In this document: piece by piece, positions 8,318 to 15,510 of the stretch
Layout of the letters: each line of letters begins with the position of its first letter
Position numbering within the stretch: the first letter of the stretch is position 1
Assembly (NCBI GenBank): GCA_964432985.1
Contig: CAYSPT010000035.1
Coordinates: 1 to 50,631 of the forward strand
Reading direction: 5' to 3'
Source: CAYSPT01 sp964432985
GTDB lineage: Bacteria; Muiribacteriota; CAYSPT01
Length of the DNA: 50,631 nucleotides
Position numbers and translations under genes: made by a program
Notes under the pieces: model-generated
The model's input: the letters and a program-made list of their open reading frames with translations, nothing else
What the model was told of the DNA's origin: nothing
Database searches by the model: none

Positions 8318-9451
8318 GTGAGCGAGACCGATTCCGCATCCGCAGCGCCGGGAAGGAAGCCATGGATACCGGCAGTCATTGTCCTGGTATCCGTGATGTT
8401 CCTCCTCCTGTTCCTTGAGTGCTCGGAGCGGGTGATTTGTTCAATCAGGCACCGGTCACTGCGCTACATCATTTATCCGTTTTTCCAGGACGTCTCACCG
8501 TCTCTTCCCCAGGCACGTCGGGCACGCACGGTAACCGTCGAGAAATCCACCGGGAGTGCCCAAACGGAATCCACCGGGAATGCCCAAACGGAATCTTCAG
8601 TGGAGGCCGAACAGGATTACTACAAGCTCACTCCAGGGGAAGCCGGTGAAGGAATTCGGATCAACAGCCTTGGTTTCAGGGGGAAAGAGTTTGTCCCGGA
8701 AAAGCCCGGCGGCGTGTACAGGATTTTCTGTACCGGCGGCTCGTCCACCTTCAGCTCCGAGTGCGGCGAGGGAGAAACCTACCCTGCCCGACTGGAAACG
8801 ATGCTGGACAAGTTTGAAACGAAACACGCCGATATAGAGGTAATCAATGCCGGATTCGAAGGGTACGATACCGCCAAGATAGTCTCGCTCATCCAGAACG
8901 AAATTAATACATACCGTCCGGACCTGATCACCGTCTGCGAGGCGTTCAACGACCTGGAAGACACCATGTTCGTCATCAATTCCTTTGCCCGCCGGGTTTA
9001 CTGGCAGGCACACCGTCTTCTCTATAATCGGAGCCTGCTGTACACCAACCTTCTTTTTTGGTGCGGCCGCCGGGGGATGGACACAGCGGTGTATGCAGCC
9101 AAATTCACCGGGCGCAAAGAGCGGTACAGTACAAATCTCAGAGCTATATGCCAAAGTGCACTGAAGTCGGGAACCAGGGTGGTTTTCGTGCTGCAGCCTT
9201 TTTTCCATCCGGAGGATTCCAGTATAGGATATATGCGGAACTTTTCATTAATCCATCAGGATTTTCTGGCAGAAATGAAAAAAGTAGCCAGGGATATGAA
9301 CGTTCCGCTGGTCGATCCACGCCGGGCCTTCAGCAGCCACCGGAATCCCAGGGAACTTTTTATCGACAGCGTTCACCTGACCCCGGCAGGAAGCGATCTT
9401 CTGGCCAGGGAGCTCTACAGGGTTCTCACTACCACACCGGGACTGCTCTGA
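8318..9451 (+). CDS. Membrane-anchored SGNH/GDSL-type hydrolase
   Basis: SGNH hydrolases remove or transfer acyl groups; many in surface-polysaccharide loci are esterases or acetyltransferase partners. I start at the GTG at 8318, with GGAG six bases upstream, giving 377 aa. A membrane segment lies at about residues 19-36. A low-complexity linker with an 8-residue repeat (STGSAQTE) follows. The catalytic domain begins near residue 110: GGSSTFSS (block I, Ser nucleophile near 140), VINAGFEGYDT (block II), CEAFNDLED (block III Asn) and FIDSVHLTPAGSDLLA (block V Asp-His). The domain should face the periplasm. The linker repeat is 24 bp long in DNA and is probably variable. It ends back-to-back with the next gene: TGATCA contains both stop codons. 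Confidence 0.82.
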   Translation: MSETDSASAAPGRKPWIPAVIVLVSVMFLLLFLECSERVICSIRHRSLRYIIYPFFQDVSPSLPQARRARTVTVEKSTGSAQTESTGNAQTESSVEAEQDYYKLTPGEAGEGIRINSLGFRGKEFVPEKPGGVYRIFCTGGSSTFSSECGEGETYPARLETMLDKFETKHADIEVINAGFEGYDTAKIVSLIQNEINTYRPDLITVCEAFNDLEDTMFVINSFARRVYWQAHRLLYNRSLLYTNLLFWCGRRGMDTAVYAAKFTGRKERYSTNLRAICQSALKSGTRVVFVLQPFFHPEDSSIGYMRNFSLIHQDFLAEMKKVARDMNVPLVDPRRAFSSHRNPRELFIDSVHLTPAGSDLLARELYRVLTTTPGLL

Positions 9452-10456
9452 TCACCGGTACACAAACTGCCCCAGGAGCACACCGTGGCAGAAGATGATT
9501 CCGTTCTCCTTGAGATCTGGTGGAACTTTTGATTCGGGAACGACAATGTCCACCGCCAATCCGTAGGTGTGAACGGTAATGACATGATAGGGAATTCCGG
9601 TCAGCGTGTTTGAGCATTTCCGGGACGCTTTAACCAACCCGGTAAACTGCACCGGAGGGGCCTGCGGATTGGAGTTGTCTTTACGATACAACTCGAGCTG
9701 CCCACCGGATTCCTGAGGCTCACCACGCTCGATTCCAATAACCGTTTCATCCTGTCCGACGAGTGTGATGGTTTTGGTACTGGCTAAAGCAAGCACACGA
9801 ATGTCAATAGGGCCCAGATGAACCTGGTCCGGCCGATTCTGCTGCCAGTCTTCTTTTGAATCGTAAAACAATACTTTTTCAGCCGGACACCAGAGACGCA
9901 TCCGGCACATCTTCGGAAAATCGTACCGTTCCCGAGCCATCATGAAGTCGGGAGCGTTAAAGCGAAAAGGAATGATATGTTCCATATACTCGAACCCGCG
10001 CTGTCTGACCGTTGTGGCCATGAACGATCCTTTCCACCAGGGAATCTTCTGAGGGCATGGAGACACCACCTGGACATGAATACCTTTCTCATCCTCCCGT
10101 GCAATAACGGGAACAACGTCAGCCATACGTTCGTCGATTTCGGTAAACCAGAGGGTCAGGCCGGAATCGATGATGTATCGGCGGTAACGGAGGGTTTTGT
10201 TTTCCACCTGCTTCGTCCAGACCGGTTCACTTTTGGAAAAAGCGGACTTGACCAGACCGAGGCTGCGCTCGTCCTCCATGACGCTTCCGGTAAACACTCC
10301 GGGAATCCCTACCGCTTCCATGTCTGGACGGCCGTGGACATTGCGCTTAAGCATGTGGGTGCCAAGCAGCATGAGCAGCCCCAGGCACATCAGGATTCCC
10401 ATCAGCCAGGGCCACCATGGGTACCGGCGGCGAACCGTTGTCATGAAACCGGTCAC
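9452..10456 (-). CDS. Membrane-anchored protein of unknown function
   Basis: A 334-aa protein with a basic, Trp-rich N-terminus (TTVRRRYPWWPW) and one membrane helix at about residues 16-33, so the rest is probably periplasmic. The soluble part is beta-rich and contains CPQKIPWWKGSFMATT, RMRLWCPAEKV and VHTYGLAVDIVVPESKVP. Two Cys residues (CPQ and WCP) may pair. I recognise no domain. The start is a GTG at 10456 with GAGG some distance upstream; the ATG four codons in (10444) is equally possible. It is convergent with the SGNH hydrolase, and the stop codons abut. No conserved neighbour gives a function. Confidence 0.7.
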   Translation of the reverse strand: MTGFMTTVRRRYPWWPWLMGILMCLGLLMLLGTHMLKRNVHGRPDMEAVGIPGVFTGSVMEDERSLGLVKSAFSKSEPVWTKQVENKTLRYRRYIIDSGLTLWFTEIDERMADVVPVIAREDEKGIHVQVVSPCPQKIPWWKGSFMATTVRQRGFEYMEHIIPFRFNAPDFMMARERYDFPKMCRMRLWCPAEKVLFYDSKEDWQQNRPDQVHLGPIDIRVLALASTKTITLVGQDETVIGIERGEPQESGGQLELYRKDNSNPQAPPVQFTGLVKASRKCSNTLTGIPYHVITVHTYGLAVDIVVPESKVPPDLKENGIIFCHGVLLGQFVYR

Positions 10457-10663
10457 CGGATCTTTATCACCTCGCTCATACCATTTGTACCACAGATAAA
10501 CACAGTTAATCCACCGGCGATTATTGGGCAGGAAATTGCAGCCACTTTCTTCACATCACGACAAAGCCAACCGCCATTTCCAGGTTGACGGCATGTAACC
10601 TCGGGATTACTTCGGACGGTGACGCCAGGCAGCTTCATCCGATGGTGCTTCCGGCGGCTTCAG

Positions 10664-10692
10664 TTGAACCGCGAAGCGGAGTATACTATAAT
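10664..10692 (+). promoter_or_regulatory. Sigma70-type promoter for the GNAT-LysE operon
   Basis: TTGAAC (10664-10669) and TATAAT (10687-10692) have the ideal 17-base spacing, about 120 bases upstream of the ATG at 10813. This is the best consensus promoter in the window. The remainder of the 356-bp gap (10457-10812) shows no gene I can support. Confidence 0.68.
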
Positions 10693-10812
10693 CCGCAATG
10701 CAATGACGGCAGCCTTCCGGCCGCCAAAATACAGGCAGTTGGCAGATCCGGATTACTGGAATCCCGGGTGCGGGAATCCGGCTGACCGTAGGCCACAGGT
10801 TTGGATGATCAT

Positions 10813-11709
10813 ATGACCGCTTACAGGCTTATCGAGAATTACCGGGACGACCATGTTTTGAGAAACGAGTATTGCCGGTACTCAAAAACCATATTCAACG
10901 GTCTGGAGTTCGCAACCTGGTACCAGCGGGGATTCTGGACCGAGCGTTACGTTCCGTATTCCCTGATGAAGGACGGCAGGATTATTTCCAATGTCTCCGC
11001 TTATTCAATGAACGTGCTGCTCGACGGCAGAGAAGTCCGCGGTTTGCAAATCGGTAACGTGGGTACGCTGCCCGAATACCGCCAGCAGGGGTTGTCCCGG
11101 GAATTGATGACCTATGTGCTGGAAACGAACAACGATTCCACCGATCTCTTCTTCCTGTTCGCCAACGAAAGCGTTATCGATTTTTACCCCCGGTTCGGCT
11201 TTGCCCGGCAGCAGGAAACTGTTTTCCACCGCCACATTGGCGGCAGTGACATCAGCCGGATGGAACCACATTTCCAAGGGAGAAAATTAAACATACACCG
11301 GCCGCAGGATTTTGCCGTTATCGAAAAGGCGGTCCGCAACAGGTGCCCCTTGACCGCGGTGTTCGGAGTTACGAACTGCCCGTACATCACCTTCTGGCAC
11401 ATCCTGAATATATTTCCCGAAGCCATGATCTATATCGAGGAAGAAGACATGCTGATCATCGCCACGGAGCACAAAGGCTGCCTGCACATCTGGGATGTAA
11501 TCTGCGCCGAACCGGTGGATTTGTCACCGCTGATTCCCAGTATACTGCAGCACAGCGATACCGGGACGGCCGTGTATCATTTCCCCCCTGACCGGTTCCA
11601 TTACGTGTATGATGAAGAAGTGGAGCATCCGGATTCGCCGCTGTTCGTCCGCGGCGGTTTTCCAGTCGGTGACAGCCGTTTCAAGTTTCCCGTTACGGCC
11701 CAAACATGA
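10813..11709 (+). CDS. GNAT-family N-acetyltransferase (Eis-like)
   Basis: GNAT enzymes transfer an acyl group from acyl-CoA to an amine. The N-terminal half shows the fold: YSLMKDGRIISNVSAY (beta strands), then the CoA-binding segment IGNVGTLPEYRQQGLSRELM with the Q/R-x-x-G-x-A/S pattern, and FYPRFGF near residue 125. The C-terminal half, from about residue 160, is a second domain as in Eis-like or two-domain acetyltransferases. I use the ATG at 10813 (298 aa). A TTG four codons upstream is possible, and neither start has a strong ribosome site. The stop overlaps the start of the LysE gene, so the two are translationally coupled. Confidence 0.82.
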   Translation: MTAYRLIENYRDDHVLRNEYCRYSKTIFNGLEFATWYQRGFWTERYVPYSLMKDGRIISNVSAYSMNVLLDGREVRGLQIGNVGTLPEYRQQGLSRELMTYVLETNNDSTDLFFLFANESVIDFYPRFGFARQQETVFHRHIGGSDISRMEPHFQGRKLNIHRPQDFAVIEKAVRNRCPLTAVFGVTNCPYITFWHILNIFPEAMIYIEEEDMLIIATEHKGCLHIWDVICAEPVDLSPLIPSILQHSDTGTAVYHFPPDRFHYVYDEEVEHPDSPLFVRGGFPVGDSRFKFPVTAQT

Positions 11710-12335
11710 TGTTCACTTACGATACACTGGCCATGTTTTTCACCGCCTCGGTGCTACTGGCCCTGGCGCCGGGGCCGGACAACATATTCGTTCTGACCCA
11801 GTCCATGATCGGCGGTCCTAAAGCGGGGCTTTCGGTAACGGCCGGCCTGTGCACCGGGCTCCTGGTGCACACCACCGCGGTGGTGCTGGGAGTGGCGGCC
11901 ATGGTGCAGACCTCCGCGACGGCTTTTTCACTGGTGAAATACGCTGGGGCGGCCTATCTTCTGTTCCTGGCCTGGCAGGCCTTCCGCTCGGGGAAAAAAT
12001 CGCTGGATGACGGCGGTGCACCGGCTATGACCTCATGGCAGTTCTACCGGCGGGGTATCATCATGAACGTCACCAACCCCAAGGTGTCCATTTTCTTCCT
12101 GGCCTTCCTGCCCCAGTTCGCCGCACCGGAAAAAGGACGGCTGTGGCTGCAGCTCATCGGCCTGGGCGGGCTGTTCATCGCCGCCACCCTGCTGATCTTC
12201 GGGACCATCAGCCTGCTGGCGGGCAGACTCGGGACCTGGTTCACGCGATCCGAGCGGGGGCAGAAAATTCTGAACTACTGCGCCGGTTCCGTCTTCCTGA
12301 CCCTGGCCGTCAAGCTGGCAATGGCCGGCCGCTGA
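11706..12335 (+). CDS. LysE/RhtB-family amino-acid exporter
   Basis: A 209-aa inner-membrane protein with six predicted helices and family landmarks: LALAPGPDNIFVLTQS near the N-terminus, AGLCTGLLVHTTAVVLG, YAGAAYLLFLAWQAFRSG and NVTNPKVSIFFLAFLPQF. LysE/RhtB proteins export amino acids or their derivatives by proton exchange. The start overlaps the GNAT stop (ATGA), so the pair may acetylate and export, or detoxify, an amine-containing metabolite; this is inference. It is convergent to the next gene. Confidence 0.93.
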   Translation: MMFTYDTLAMFFTASVLLALAPGPDNIFVLTQSMIGGPKAGLSVTAGLCTGLLVHTTAVVLGVAAMVQTSATAFSLVKYAGAAYLLFLAWQAFRSGKKSLDDGGAPAMTSWQFYRRGIIMNVTNPKVSIFFLAFLPQFAAPEKGRLWLQLIGLGGLFIAATLLIFGTISLLAGRLGTWFTRSERGQKILNYCAGSVFLTLAVKLAMAGR

Positions 12336-12390
12336 AACGTCCGCCCATCACCCCACAGGCTGGAATATGAGTCAGCGCGGTGAGTGTGCA

Positions 12391-13815
12391 TCAGCGTGAA
12401 TACGTCAGCACGGCTATCTCGTAATCGAGCTGCTCGAGCTCTTTGATCTTGAGGAAGAATTCTCTCTGATTGCCGGTGCTCAGGTACAGCGACTCGAACT
12501 CCTGGCACGCTTCGGCGTAGCGCTCAAGGAGCGATTTCAAGCGGGCCTCTTTGGCGGCGATGGCCTCTTCGGCCTCGTCGGAGAGTGCCGGCACATCGGA
12601 CGAAACCGGCTGGCCGGCCCATCCGTAGAGCGGGGCCAGCAGGTTATCAAGATCGCCCGGAAGATCGGCGAACTTTTGCAGCGGCCCAAATAACGAATGC
12701 GCGGTGGCCCCCGCTGATAAAAGACCCGCCGCGCCTGCCGCCACGCCGCTCACACGGGTAGGATCGAAGGGCATCAACAGGGTGCTCAAATCACCGAGGC
12801 TGCGAATCAGGTACGAAGCCATCCGCTCCTGCAGCGATATTTCACATATGCGCTCGATTTGCGCTTGCAGAGTCGAGAAACTGGAGGACATCCGCCCGCG
12901 CAATTCACTGTCCACCCAGTACAGCCGCCCCGACTGCGCCGCGGCGGCCAACTCGTCCAGCAGGTGCTGCGTGCGGGGAATGAACCCGAACCTGTCCAAC
13001 CGCATGAAGGCCAAGCGGCTGATTGTCTTCACCATCATTAAACGAACGCCTCCGTTTTGAACTGAAACCGGGAGGCCGAGAGCACATTCGCAGATCGTGC
13101 TGCCTATCCACAGGCATATCGGTACATAGCGCGCCGCCTCTTCGGGCAGGTAGCGGGAGAGAAGACGGACCGTCGAGCGCGTAATCCGGCCGGCGCAGCG
13201 CGAAATCTGTGATTTCATTTCATAAGAACCCGGAATCAACTCGGTTACCCGGTTCGCACGCATGGAGAACGAAAAGGCCGAGAGACCGGCCTGATAGCCC
13301 GTGGCGGCGGAGGCGTCAGAGAGCGGATAGACCGAAGCTCGGATATCGCGGATCAAGTTGAGCGCGAAAACCAGCGCGGCTGCGCTTTCTCTCTTTGCGG
13401 GGGTGGGCGCGCTTTCCAGGTCTGACAGGAAAGCCCTCAGGTTGGTCACGTCATAGCCTTCCACGCGCAGTGTCGGTAAATTATCCAAGGACGGCAGATC
13501 GATCCGCTCTTGCAGCAGCCGGTAAGCTTTGACCGCCACGTTGTTGAGCTTGGCAACATCTATGTGCAAGGACTCCAGCTCATCGATGGCTTTACGCAAT
13601 TCATTCGCCGGGTTGTTTCCGCGCAGCAGATCACCACCAAAGCCGGCCGCCATTGTCGGAAGCACTGCCTTCACCGGAACAGCTGCCATCGCCGTAGCAG
13701 CCGCCCACGCGGCCAGCCCGACTGCCGCAGCCAGGATGATAGCCAGAACCCTGACATAAGAGCTACTAACTCCCAGTTGCTCCGAGTTTGGCCGGTGGTT
13801 CAAGATGCTTCTCAC
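12391..13815 (-). CDS. Large exported or membrane-anchored helical protein, unknown function
   Basis: A 474-aa product starting at GTG 13815 (GGGAG 9 bases upstream). Residues about 20-45 form a hydrophobic signal or anchor rich in Ala (VLAIILAAAVGLAAWAA). The rest is mostly amphipathic helix, with a second hydrophobic patch near GVAAGAAGLLSAGA. The C-terminal 70 residues are strongly coiled-coil-like (EEAIAAKEARLKSLLERY, KIKELEQLDYEI). A few Cys residues cluster at CAGR, CLWIG and CECALG. No family recognised. It lies between the LysE gene (convergent) and a 37-bp repeat block. A scaffold or envelope role is possible but unsupported. Confidence 0.65.
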   Translation of the reverse strand: MRSILNHRPNSEQLGVSSSYVRVLAIILAAAVGLAAWAAATAMAAVPVKAVLPTMAAGFGGDLLRGNNPANELRKAIDELESLHIDVAKLNNVAVKAYRLLQERIDLPSLDNLPTLRVEGYDVTNLRAFLSDLESAPTPAKRESAAALVFALNLIRDIRASVYPLSDASAATGYQAGLSAFSFSMRANRVTELIPGSYEMKSQISRCAGRITRSTVRLLSRYLPEEAARYVPICLWIGSTICECALGLPVSVQNGGVRLMMVKTISRLAFMRLDRFGFIPRTQHLLDELAAAAQSGRLYWVDSELRGRMSSSFSTLQAQIERICEISLQERMASYLIRSLGDLSTLLMPFDPTRVSGVAAGAAGLLSAGATAHSLFGPLQKFADLPGDLDNLLAPLYGWAGQPVSSDVPALSDEAEEAIAAKEARLKSLLERYAEACQEFESLYLSTGNQREFFLKIKELEQLDYEIAVLTYSR

Positions 13816-13918
13816 GGTATATCACTCCCTTGCCGGGACGGCCTTCCCTGACGCCTCTCAATCTTGTACTATGCAATACCTGGCAGGATGTTTCATTACC
13901 TGTAGAAAAATACCCGGC

Positions 13919-14020
13919 GGGATGTCATATTGCCGGCGGAGAATGTTCAGCGAGCGGGATGTTACATTGCCGGCGGAGAATGTTCAGCGAGCGGGATGTT
14001 ACATTGCCGGCGGAGACGAG
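13919..14020. repeat. 37-bp tandem repeat, 2.7 copies
   Basis: The marker GGGATGT occurs at 13919, 13956 and 13993, exactly 37 bases apart, each followed by ATTGCCGGCGGAGA. The first copy has small differences. A diverged related stretch precedes it (13889-13918). It fills the 208-bp gap between two minus-strand genes, 4 bases downstream of the regulator stop. Confidence 0.88.
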
Positions 14021-14023
14021 TTG

Positions 14024-14542
14024 CTATTCCTCGCGGTAATACCGGCCCCGCTGGGTTTTGCCGATACAGCCTTTCAACTCCAGCATGACCAGGCTGCTTT
14101 GCACGGCAGCGGCAGATAACTCTGTGATGGCTATAAGGTCCGCAGCGGTAACTCCTTCGTCACCGATTGCCTGCAAAATAGTCTGCTCGTCTTCGGTAAG
14201 AACCACCATGGCTTTTTTGCCGACGCAATCATCTTCAGCGCTGGAGGAACCGCCAGCCTCCGACCTGCTTGTTTTAAGAAAAATGTTCCTCAGATCATTG
14301 ATAATTGGAGATTTTCTATTCAGAGCATAATACTTTAGCCTGCCACGGAAATTGGAGATCAGGATTCCGGCCTTCTCCAGATTCACAAGTTCCCTGGACA
14401 ATGGTCCTATAATCTCGCCTAGAATCCTTTTCAATTCATGTATGTAAAAGGAATCGCCGGGATGCCTGAAGTAATAATCCAGAATTTTAATACGCATTTT
14501 CGATGTAAATAGCCGTTTCAGGGAGAGATGCACCTTTGACAA
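14024..14542 (-). CDS. Two-winged-helix transcriptional regulator-like protein
   Basis: A 172-aa protein starting at TTG 14542, preceded by AGGAGG 7 bases upstream. Residues about 8-80 form a winged helix of the kind seen in minimal-nucleotidyltransferase-linked and ArsR-like regulators (LFTSKMRIKILDYYF, FYIHELKRILG, LSRELVNLEKAGIL, RGRLKYYALNR). A Ser/Glu-rich linker follows. Residues about 112-170 form a second winged helix much like the C-terminal domain of DprA (LTEDEQTILQAIGDEGVTA, SSLVMLELKGCI, QRGRYYR). It probably binds DNA. The target is unknown, but the downstream 37-bp repeats or its own promoter are candidates. Neither domain has a metal-binding Cys cluster. Confidence 0.72.
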   Translation of the reverse strand: MSKVHLSLKRLFTSKMRIKILDYYFRHPGDSFYIHELKRILGEIIGPLSRELVNLEKAGILISNFRGRLKYYALNRKSPIINDLRNIFLKTSRSEAGGSSSAEDDCVGKKAMVVLTEDEQTILQAIGDEGVTAADLIAITELSAAAVQSSLVMLELKGCIGKTQRGRYYREE

Positions 14543-14663
14543 GTAAAACCCTCCTATTATTTAAGGTACGAGTACGATAGGGCCATTATACACCTTGTAT
14601 CCTTTTTTAGAACAACCTCGCAAGAGCACACCACTCAAGCGAACATCCTTCATGCGGACACAC

Positions 14664-14765
14664 TTAGATGGCGGATATCAAACGACGCTTGACTTCATCC
14701 GCGGCGATGAAGATACTGGCGGTGATACGGCAGGTGAGATATACATTAATGATAAATTTCTCCAT
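14664..14765 (-). pseudogene. Remnant of the PilB-like ATPase C-terminal region
   Basis: A 33-codon open frame on the minus strand contains CRITASIFI, which is identical to a stretch in the C-terminal tail of the ATPase encoded 1.3 kb upstream (about residues 992-1000). The DNA around 14705-14735 also matches 16125-16145. Similarity ends on either side. It is best read as a decayed partial duplication. The rest of the 317-bp gap (14543-14859) shows nothing I can call. Confidence 0.6.
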
Positions 14766-14859
14766 TTTGCTATATCATTACCAGTAGAATAATATTCCAT
14801 CCAAAAACTGCAATACCACATCTAAACCGGTGTTAGAAAACACATTTGCTTTTTTTGAT

Positions 14860-15489
14860 TCACATCTGTGGCTTCAGCGCTTCGCCGATTTTCCATATCT
14901 TTACCGTGGCGTCGTCGCTTCCCGAGACCAGGAATTGTCCATCCCGGCTGAAGGCCAGAGAGTTGACAGGCCTGGTGTGATCGGTCAGGGTGACCAGACA
15001 GGTTCCCGTTTGCACGTTCCACAATTTGATGGTGGCGTCTTCACCGGCGGAGACCAGGAGCGTACCATCGGGGCTGAAATCAAGTGAGTTCACGTTCCCT
15101 TTGTGGCCTTTGAGAAGACCTACTTTCTCCAGGGTTGCGGCGTCCCAGATAACGATCAGGTTGTTCGATCCCCCGGCCGCCAGAAGCGTGCCATCGGGGC
15201 TGAAATCCAGGGTAAAAACATGGTGGCAATGATTCCGCAGCACCTGTTTGAGTTTCCACTGGTTCGTGTCCCGGATTTCGATCATATCTTCCTTGAGACC
15301 CACGGCCAGTAGGGAGCCGTCGGGATTGAAGGCCAACAACCTGATCTCGTCCTTGATATCCTTTATATTGTTAGTGCACGTGCGGCCTTCCGTATCCCAT
15401 ACCTTGAGCGCCCTGTCCTGTCCGCCACCCAGCGCGGTGCGTTGACCATTGACAGAATACCTTTTATCGGACCCAAATTGCCTCCCAAA
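14860..15489 (-). pseudogene. 5'-truncated WD40-repeat protein
   Basis: WD40 proteins fold as beta-propellers of usually seven blades and act as scaffolds. Here five repeats can be read: GGGQDRALKVWDTEG, VGLKEDMIEIRD, AGGSNNLIVIWD, SAGEDATIKLWN and SGSDDATVKIWK, each preceded by FSPDGTLL-like strands. The first repeat extends upstream of any ATG, GTG or TTG. The first usable start in frame is the TTG pair at 15336-15339, inside repeat two. The frame is open back to a TGA at 15490-15492, and it is the same frame as the ATPase gene, whose TAG lies at 15511-15513 with two further TGAs between. The gene therefore appears to have lost its 5' end. A short product from the internal TTG cannot be excluded. 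Confidence 0.7.
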
Positions 15490-15510
15490 TCACCATCATC
15501 CTGTATAATG

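Noticed and set aside
9449..9454. TGATCA palindrome that contains the stop codons of two convergent genes
   Set aside because: Six-base palindromes at abutting stops arise easily by chance; nothing else around it suggests a signal.
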